Part shown: piece after piece, positions 1 through 5,042 of the stretch | Layout of the letters: every line of letters begins with the position of its first letter | How positions within the stretch are numbered: the first letter of the stretch is position 1 | Source: an uncultured Selenomonadales bacterium | GTDB taxonomy: Bacteria > Bacillota > Negativicutes > Selenomonadales > Selenomonadaceae | DNA length: 7,659 bases | NCBI GenBank assembly: GCA_937915885.1 | Contig: CALGGP010000376.1 | Span: forward strand, 1-7,659 | Direction: 5' to 3' | Made by a program: the position numbers and the translations under genes | The notes under the pieces: generated by a model | What the model saw: only the letters and a program-made list of their open reading frames with translations | Database searches by the model: none | What the model was told of the DNA's origin: nothing

Positions 1-1682
1 CCATCGACAGCTACGAATATTTTTGGAGTGTGCATGAGAGGGTGACGGACGCGCGGACGATGATAGCGATCCGCCAAAAGATGGATCGGATGACGGCGCT
101 CGATTTGCGGCGATTCACGGGAGAATTTTATACGCCGGTATCGCATGCGCGGAAGGCGCTCGAGTATATAGGTCGAGTGGTGGGCGCGCAGTGGTGGACG
201 ACGGGCGAATATCGCTTGTGGGACATGGCGGCGGGCACCGGCAATTTGGAGTTTGCGTTGCCGAATGACGCGCTGCAATACTGTTATATCTCGACACTAT
301 TGAATGATGATGCGGCGTATTGTAAAAAGATTTATCCGTCGGCGACGGTTTTTCAGTATGATTATCTCAACGACGGCGAAGAAAAATTGCCGTCGAATCT
401 CCGCGCGGATTTATCCAATCCCGCCGTCAAATGGATAGTGTTCATCAATCCTCCTTATGCCACCGCCAGTAACAATGAGCGCGATCCCAACAGAGTATAT
501 AAATTCAACGTGTCGATGACGGCGATACGAAAACTGATGACGGAGGAGGGAATGGGCGAAGTCAGTCGCGAACTGTTTAATCAGTTTTTCTATCGGATTA
601 ATAGGGAACTTGGCACGCGTCAAACGATCATCGGCGTGTTCTCAAAAATCAAATACATCAACGCGACGATCGATCAAAGGCTTCGTGATAAAGTCTTCGA
701 CTATAAGTTTGAGGGCGGCTTTATATTTTCATCGCGGGCTTTTCACGGAACGAAAGGGCTGTTTCCTGTCGGCTTTGCGATGTGGAACCTCACTCGGCAC
801 ATTCCGTTGACGAATCAAACGATTGCCTTTGATGTATTTAATGATCAGCTCGATAAGATCGGCGAGAAAAAAATTTTATCGCTTCCGCGCGGAGCGCTAC
901 TCAATAAATGGATCGTTCGTCCGCCAACAACAAAAAAATTTCCGCCTTTCTCGAATGCGCTAAGTCGAACCGCCGGTGTTAAAGATGTTCGGGATCGGAT
1001 TGCCGACGGATTTTTGGCATCCTTAATGTGCAACTGCAATGATCTCATGCATCAAAATAAAACGGCATTGTTCTCGGGACCGCTCATAAGTGCGGGGGCG
1101 TTGTCGGTAACGGCTGATAACTTTGAAAAGGCAATGGTCGTGCATGCCGTCCGCCGACTCCCGAAAGCTACTTGGCTCAATGACAAAGATCAATTCCTCC
1201 GCCCGACGAAAAAACTGCCGACGGAATTTGTCAATGATTGCGTAGTGTGGTCGCTGTTCGCTCCATCAAACAACACGACGGCGTTGAAAGACGTCGAGTA
1301 CGAAGGCGAGATTTATCAGATCAAAAATAATTTATATCCGTGGACGATCGAAGAAATAAGAGATTGGGGCATCGAAGGTGACGAAGATCGATTTGCGGCA
1401 AAATGGTTGAAGGCGGCTTCATTGTCGACGGAGGCGCGCGCGGTGCTCGAGGCGGCGAAAAAAATTTATCGCCTGTTTTACTCTCTGCTCGAGGAGCTCG
1501 ATCGAAGAAAGTTTAAGATCGAAACGTGGGATGCGGGGCGCTATCAAGTGTTCGGGGCGTTGAAGGACGCCAATCTCCTCGATGATCAAACCTTCCGCGC
1601 GGAGTTCGATCGATTGGGCAAAAAAATTTTGCCGCAGATTTATTCGTTCGGCTTCCTCCGCGACGAGGTGACTTATTTTGAT
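1..1682. repeat. Direct repeat, copy A (restriction-modification gene 1)
   Basis: This segment aligns without gaps to 2408-4089 at a constant offset of 2407 nt. That offset equals one 805-codon gene minus the 8-nt overlap, so the repeat unit is a whole gene. Identity is very high at both ends, including 55 identical nt at 1-55 and 137 identical nt at 1386-1522, and drops in 465-1133. Confidence 0.95.
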
Positions 1683-1685
1683 TAA
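3..1685 (+). CDS. Type IIG-like restriction-modification enzyme, 5'-truncated by window edge (copy 1)
   Basis: The reading frame is open to the left edge (first whole codon at 3) and ends at TAA 1683-1685. Residues here are counted from the GTG at 30, which is an internal Val codon and not a start. Visible motifs are FTGEFYTP (29-36), methyltransferase motif I DMAAGTGN (65-72), catalytic motif IV NPPY (140-143), FPVGFAMW (245-252), and the KATWLND.DQFL block near 379-390 that is common in Eco57I-like enzymes. These mark a SAM-dependent N6-adenine DNA methyltransferase with an expected target-recognition region after it. The downstream paralog carries an N-terminal nuclease. By alignment the missing start would lie about 729 nt left of the window, so this gene probably has one too, but that cannot be seen. 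The methyltransferase motifs are intact, so it is likely functional unless the hidden 5' part is broken. Recognition sequence unknown. Confidence 0.85.
   Translation: MDSYEYFWSVHERVTDARTMIAIRQKMDRMTALDLRRFTGEFYTPVSHARKALEYIGRVVGAQWWTTGEYRLWDMAAGTGNLEFALPNDALQYCYISTLLNDDAAYCKKIYPSATVFQYDYLNDGEEKLPSNLRADLSNPAVKWIVFINPPYATASNNERDPNRVYKFNVSMTAIRKLMTEEGMGEVSRELFNQFFYRINRELGTRQTIIGVFSKIKYINATIDQRLRDKVFDYKFEGGFIFSSRAFHGTKGLFPVGFAMWNLTRHIPLTNQTIAFDVFNDQLDKIGEKKILSLPRGALLNKWIVRPPTTKKFPPFSNALSRTAGVKDVRDRIADGFLASLMCNCNDLMHQNKTALFSGPLISAGALSVTADNFEKAMVVHAVRRLPKATWLNDKDQFLRPTKKLPTEFVNDCVVWSLFAPSNNTTALKDVEYEGEIYQIKNNLYPWTIEEIRDWGIEGDEDRFAAKWLKAASLSTEARAVLEAAKKIYRLFYSLLEELDRRKFKIETWDAGRYQVFGALKDANLLDDQTFRAEFDRLGKKILPQIYSFGFLRDEVTYFD
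1665..1671 (+). promoter_or_regulatory. Ribosome binding site for copy 2, inside copy 1
   Basis: GAGGTGA lies 6 nt before the TTG at 1678 and inside the codons for the last residues of copy 1. It decides the TTG start of the second gene and implies translational coupling, since ribosomes finishing copy 1 stop at 1685, past the new start. Confidence 0.75.
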
Positions 1686-4092
1686 AAATATATTGCAGGC
1701 GTTGTCGGCTTGCGAGACGGAGGAAGAAATCAAATTCAATTTCATTCGGTTCTTTCAATCGAAACTGCCGCGCACTTTTAAATTCGACAGCCGAAAAAAT
1801 ATTGACTTCTACACTCCGCAGATTTTATTCGAGTTTAAGTTTGACGGCGGCTTAAATGATATTGGGCGCCGCGCCCGTGCCTTTGCGCAATCGTTGTATT
1901 ATATCCGACGGTTGAAGTACGGCAGCGATTCTCGAGTGCCGAGCCGCTTGATAGCCGTCGTCGACAAAAAATCCGCCGCAATCATTCCCGCCGACGACCT
2001 CTCGAGCTACTACGTTCACTCCGCGCGGAGCGATCAATACGATTGGGATTTGGCGCCGTCAACGCCTTGTAAAAAATTAATCGCCGCGCTGATTGATGAG
2101 CCCGTCATTCAAACCTGCCGCGTTTATAATTTTGCCGATCGTCAAGACGCCGACGAGTTTGTTTCGCTCGTAAAAATAATTTACCTCCGCGAGACGAACA
2201 TAGTTGCCGTCAAGAAAAATATCAACGAGGATAATTTTTATGAAGTGTTCGAGCATTGGAGTAAAATTTTCGGCGAGAGTGTCGAGAACAGTCATAAGAT
2301 AGCGGAGTATTTTTTGACGGACGTTGAGAGCGGAAAGAGCGCTCGATTCGGGCTGCGCCGAGTGAAATTTGAGTTGAGCGACGGCTCGAAAGAAGAAAAA
2401 GTGATGCCCATCGACAGCTACGAATATTTTTGGAGTGTGCATGAGAGGGTGACGGACGCGCGAACGATGATAGCGATCCGACAAAAGATGGATCGAATGA
2501 CGGCGCTCGATTTACGGCGATTCACGGGAGAATTTTATACGCCGATCGCTCACGCGCGGAAGGCGCTCGAATATATAGGACGAGTGGTGGGCGCGCAGTG
2601 GTGGACGACGGGCGAATATCGACTGTGGGATATGGCGGCAGGGACGGGCAATCTCGAGTTTGCGTTGCCGAATGAGGCGCTGCAATACTGTTACATCTCG
2701 ACGCTGTTGAATGACGACGCGGCGTATTGCAAAAGAATTTATCCGTCGGCGACTGTCTTTCAATACGATTATCTAAACGATGGCGAAGAAAAATTGCCGT
2801 CGAATCTCCGCGCGGATTTATCCGATCCCGCCGTCAAATGGATAGTGTTCATCAATCCGCCGTATGCCACGTCCGCCAACTTCGAGCGCGGCTCCGATAG
2901 GGTCAATAAAAATTCTGTGTCGATGACAGCGATCCGAAAACTGATGCTCGACGAGGACATGGGATTTACAAGCCGCGAACTTTCGTCGCAGTTCTTTTAT
3001 CGGATCGATCGGGAGCTCGGCAAGCGTCAGACACTTCTCGCCGTATTCTCGAAAATAAAATACATAAACGCGCCGTATGATCAGCGGCTCCGTGATCGCT
3101 TCTTCGATTATAAATTTGAGGGCGGCTTTGTATTTCCGTCGGAGTCATTTCAAGGAACGAAGGGGCAATTCCCTGTCGGTTTTGCGATGTGGAACCTCAC
3201 TCGGCACATTCCGTTGACGGAGCAAAATCTCATCTTTGATGTGATCAACGATCAACTCAATAAGATTGCCACGAAAAAAATTATATCGGCGCCGCGCGAA
3301 GGACTTCTCAACGAATGGATTAAACGTCCGCGCCCCACAAAAAAATTTCCGCCAATGTCGAGCGCATTGAAGATCGGAGCTCACAATAAAGATCGAAGGG
3401 ATCGCATCGCCGACGGCTTTATTGCGTCGTTTATGGTGGTGAGCAACGACTTCGTTCATCAGAATTATACGGCATTGTTGTCGGGACCGTATGTAAGCAC
3501 GGGCTCATTTTCGATAACGCCGTCAAATTTCGAGCAGTGCATGGTCGTGCATGCCGTCCGTCGACTTCCGAAGGCGACATGGCTAAACGATCGGGATCAA
3601 TTCCTCCGCCCGTCAAAAAAATTGCCGACGGAGTTTGTCAATGATTGCGTCGTGTGGTCGTTGTTCGCTCCATCAAACAACACGACGGCGTTGAAAGATG
3701 TCGAGTACGAGGGCGAGATTTATCAGATCAAAAATAATTTATATCCTTGGACGGTCGAAGAGATAAAAGATTGGGGCGTCGAGGGCGACGAGGATCGATT
3801 TGCGGCAAAATGGTTGAAGGCGGCTTCATTGTCGACGGAGGCGCGCGCGGTGCTCGAGGCGGCGAAAAAAATTTATCGCCTGTTTTACTCTCTGCTCGAG
3901 GAGCTCGATCGAAGAAAGTTTAAGATCGAGACGTGGGACGCGGGACGCTATCAAATTTTCGGGGCGTTGAAGGACGCCAATCTCCTCGACGATGAAATTT
4001 TCCGCGCGGAGTTCGATCGATTGGGAGAAAAAATTCTGCCCCAAATTTATTCGCTCGGCTTCCTCCGCGACGAGGTGACTTACTTCGATTGA
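1678..4092 (+). CDS. Type IIG restriction-modification enzyme: PD-(D/E)xK nuclease fused to N6-adenine methyltransferase (copy 2)
   Basis: An 804-aa single-chain enzyme expected to cut unmodified DNA and methylate the same site. Residues 1-200 look like a PD-(D/E)xK nuclease: D43, then E52-F-K54, followed by Q71-x3-Y75, which matches the RecB-type QxxxY motif. Residues 210-280 are a linker. The methyltransferase follows with FTGEFYTP (282-289), motif I DMAAGTGN (318-325), and motif IV NPPY (393-396). FPVGFAMW lies at 498-505. Residues 399-621 are the part most different from copy 1 and probably include the target-recognition domain. Residues 622-804 are again nearly identical to copy 1. The start is TTG at 1678, overlapping the end of copy 1 by 8 nt, with GAGGTGA 6 nt upstream. 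No separate specificity or restriction subunit is visible, which fits type IIG. The fusion and motifs are seen directly; the IIG class is inferred from family knowledge, and the recognition site is unknown. All core catalytic residues are present. Confidence 0.87.
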   Translation: MIKNILQALSACETEEEIKFNFIRFFQSKLPRTFKFDSRKNIDFYTPQILFEFKFDGGLNDIGRRARAFAQSLYYIRRLKYGSDSRVPSRLIAVVDKKSAAIIPADDLSSYYVHSARSDQYDWDLAPSTPCKKLIAALIDEPVIQTCRVYNFADRQDADEFVSLVKIIYLRETNIVAVKKNINEDNFYEVFEHWSKIFGESVENSHKIAEYFLTDVESGKSARFGLRRVKFELSDGSKEEKVMPIDSYEYFWSVHERVTDARTMIAIRQKMDRMTALDLRRFTGEFYTPIAHARKALEYIGRVVGAQWWTTGEYRLWDMAAGTGNLEFALPNEALQYCYISTLLNDDAAYCKRIYPSATVFQYDYLNDGEEKLPSNLRADLSDPAVKWIVFINPPYATSANFERGSDRVNKNSVSMTAIRKLMLDEDMGFTSRELSSQFFYRIDRELGKRQTLLAVFSKIKYINAPYDQRLRDRFFDYKFEGGFVFPSESFQGTKGQFPVGFAMWNLTRHIPLTEQNLIFDVINDQLNKIATKKIISAPREGLLNEWIKRPRPTKKFPPMSSALKIGAHNKDRRDRIADGFIASFMVVSNDFVHQNYTALLSGPYVSTGSFSITPSNFEQCMVVHAVRRLPKATWLNDRDQFLRPSKKLPTEFVNDCVVWSLFAPSNNTTALKDVEYEGEIYQIKNNLYPWTVEEIKDWGVEGDEDRFAAKWLKAASLSTEARAVLEAAKKIYRLFYSLLEELDRRKFKIETWDAGRYQIFGALKDANLLDDEIFRAEFDRLGEKILPQIYSLGFLRDEVTYFD
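2408..4089. repeat. Direct repeat, copy B (C-terminal 560 codons of restriction-modification gene 2)
   Basis: Partner of the segment at 1-1682. The matching continues to the Asp codon before the stop; beyond it the sequences separate. The low-identity centre is 2872-3540 and the longest identical tract is 3793-3929. Confidence 0.95.
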
Positions 4093-4117
4093 CAGTCGAC
4101 GGCGAAACAGATAAAAT
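4089..4117 (+). promoter_or_regulatory. Sigma70-type promoter for pyrE
   Basis: The -35 box TTGACA (4089-4094) matches the consensus perfectly and overlaps the TGA stop of the restriction gene. A 17-nt spacer follows, then TAAAAT (4112-4117), which matches the -10 consensus at 5 of 6 positions. Transcription would begin near 4124-4125, giving a leader of roughly 19 nt with the ribosome binding site inside it. No attenuator or PyrR-type leader would fit in so short a leader. Pattern seen directly; activity inferred. Confidence 0.7.
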
Positions 4118-4130
4118 TATGTCTCGAAAT

Positions 4131-4135
4131 GGAGG
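4131..4135 (+). promoter_or_regulatory. Ribosome binding site of pyrE
   Basis: GGAGG with 7 nt to the ATG at 4143. It selects this ATG over the in-frame ATG at 4119, which lies upstream of the predicted transcription start, and over the in-frame TTG at 4089, which lies inside the -35 box. Confidence 0.8.
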
Positions 4136-4142
4136 CGGCATT

Positions 4143-4721
4143 ATGACCGAACAAGATGTAAAAAATATTTTGATCGAGACCGGCGCGATTATGGACGGGC
4201 ATTTTCTGTTGACGAGCGGACTGCACAGCCCGCATTACGTCGAGAAATTTAACGTCCTGCAACATCCGAAATATACCGAGCAACTCTGTCGAGCGATGGC
4301 GGAGAAATTTGTCGACGCCAACATTGAGACCGTTGTCGGACCCGTGACCGGCGGAATTATTCTTGCGCACGAGACCGCCAAGGCGCTCAACGCTCGCGCC
4401 ATCTTCACCGAGCGCGTCGACGGCAAAATGACTTTTCGTCGCGGCTTCAATCTCCACGACGGCGAACGCGTTCTCATCGTCGAGGACATCGTGACGACGG
4501 GCGGCTCGATTAAAGAAGTCATCGAAGTCGTCAAAGCCTTCGGCGGAGTGCCCGTCGCCGTCAGCATGCTCGTCGATCGCTCGGGCGGTAAAGTAAATTT
4601 CGGCGACGTGCCCTCGACCGCGCTCCTCCATATGAACGTCGAAACTTATACCCCCGAAGTTTGTCCGCTGTGCAAAAAAAATATTCCGATCACCAAGCGC
4701 GGCTCAACCGGCAAAAAATAA
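4143..4721 (+). CDS. pyrE: Orotate phosphoribosyltransferase
   Basis: A cytoplasmic enzyme of de novo pyrimidine synthesis that joins orotate to PRPP to give orotidine 5'-phosphate and pyrophosphate. The 192-aa product is of normal length. Residues 110-122 (VLIVEDIVTTGGS) are the PRPP-binding signature with its acidic E114-D115 pair. GPVTGG (66-71) is a phosphate-binding loop, and the FTERVDGKM.FRRGF stretch (88-102) supplies catalytic-loop residues. A CPLC pair near the C-terminus (174-177) is typical of the Thermus-type PyrE subfamily (TIGR01367), which also occurs in many anaerobic bacteria. The start is ATG 4143. The gene sits 50 nt after the restriction gene with its own promoter. Other pyr genes are not in the window; in many genomes pyrE is beside pyrF or pyrD, so the restriction genes may have inserted next to or inside a pyr cluster (inference). 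No sign of damage. Confidence 0.96.
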   Translation: MTEQDVKNILIETGAIMDGHFLLTSGLHSPHYVEKFNVLQHPKYTEQLCRAMAEKFVDANIETVVGPVTGGIILAHETAKALNARAIFTERVDGKMTFRRGFNLHDGERVLIVEDIVTTGGSIKEVIEVVKAFGGVPVAVSMLVDRSGGKVNFGDVPSTALLHMNVETYTPEVCPLCKKNIPITKRGSTGKK

Positions 4722-4768
4722 TTTTTCCCACCCGTTTTTTCGACGGTTCCGAGGGGCAACGGAGTGAC

Positions 4769-4819
4769 GGAAAAAATTTTTTTCATCCCACCCGCCCACC
4801 CATGAAAAAAATTTTTTCC
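4769..4819. repeat. Perfect 18-bp inverted repeat with G-quadruplex/i-motif loop
   Basis: The left arm GGAAAAAATTTTTTTCAT (4769-4786) is the exact reverse complement of the right arm (4802-4819). The 15-nt loop 4787-4801 reads CCCACCCGCCCACCC, four C3 tracts separated by single bases and also a perfect mirror repeat. The minus strand therefore carries an ideal G3N1 quadruplex motif. It could form a cruciform in DNA or a stem-loop in the pyrE transcript. It lacks the GC stem and downstream T-run of a standard intrinsic terminator, so its role is unknown. Confidence 0.9.
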
Positions 4820-4825
4820 AAAAAA

Positions 4826-4873
4826 GGTGCCGCCGAAGGTGCCGCCGAAGGTGCCGCCGAAGGCGCCGCCGAA
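4826..4873. repeat. Four tandem 12-bp repeats
   Basis: GGTGCCGCCGAA occurs three times in a row (4826, 4838, 4850), followed by a fourth unit with one change (GGCGCCGCCGAA, 4862-4873). Units of 12 bp are multiples of a codon; read in one frame they give Gly-Ala-Ala-Glu repeats, but no start site supports translation. A tandem repeat of this sort can change copy number by slippage. Confidence 0.92.
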
Positions 4874-4919
4874 ATTTTATCACCCGCCCTTTAAAAGTTT
4901 CACTTTCATGGAAAAAGAA

Positions 4920-4994
4920 GGCGCCGCCGGCGCGGGTGGGCATGCTATCCTCGGTTGGGCGCCGACATTCGTGGGTGGGAGCGGCGGCGGCGCC
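4920..4994. repeat. 10-bp GC inverted repeat enclosing GGGTGGG motifs
   Basis: GGCGCCGCCG (4920-4929) is the reverse complement of 4985-4994. The 55-nt interval contains GGGTGGG twice plus another GGG (4957-4959), on the strand opposite to the C-rich loop upstream. GCGGGTGGG (4932-4940) could also pair with CCCACCCGC (4787-4795). Possible long-range RNA structure ahead of the radical SAM gene; no known riboswitch is recognised. Confidence 0.6.
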
Positions 4995-5028
4995 CCATAA
5001 ACCGTCGCCCCATCAAAAATTTTTTATC

Positions 5029-5035
5029 GGAGTGA
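5029..5035 (+). promoter_or_regulatory. Ribosome binding site of the radical SAM gene
   Basis: GGAGTGA lies 7 nt before the TTG at 5043. The ATG at 5038 is only 2 nt away and reads ATG-ATT-TGA, so the ribosome binding site favours the TTG. Confidence 0.7.
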
Positions 5036-5042
5036 ACATGAT

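Larger units (their letters stand above)
4722..5042. other. 321-bp intergenic gap rich in repeats
   Basis: No convincing gene is seen on either strand. The gap alternates long A/T tracts with GC-rich blocks. It holds, in order, one CCCACCCG (4727-4734), an 18-bp inverted repeat with a four-tract C-rich loop, four 12-bp direct repeats, a 10-bp GC inverted repeat enclosing two GGGTGGG motifs (4934-4940 and 4973-4979), and the ribosome binding site of the next gene. A possible extended -10 (TGCTATCCT, 4943-4951) has no good -35, so I do not call a promoter for the radical SAM gene. No clear GC-stem plus T-run terminator is visible after pyrE. Confidence 0.8.

Noticed and set aside
30..32. GTG as the start of the first restriction gene
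   Set aside because: The frame is open to the left edge, and the aligned second copy shows this codon is internal (Val254).
1450..1456. Seven-A tract in the restriction genes as a phase-variation switch
   Set aside because: Runs of six or seven A are common throughout this DNA and both copies have the same length here, so nothing singles this one out.
4089..4142. Longer pyrE starting at TTG 4089 or ATG 4119
   Set aside because: The TTG lies in the -35 box and the ATG lies upstream of the predicted transcription start; GGAGG points to ATG 4143, which also matches the family N-terminus.
4080..4631. 183-codon open frame on the minus strand opposite pyrE
   Set aside because: It mirrors the codon pattern of pyrE, has no recognisable protein features and lies opposite a certain gene.
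4735..4784. Intrinsic terminator after pyrE
   Set aside because: TCCG/CGGA gives only a 4-5 bp stem, and the T-run is separated from it by an A-tract; not convincing.
4826..4873. CRISPR array
   Set aside because: Units are 12 bp and directly abutting, with no spacers and no cas genes.
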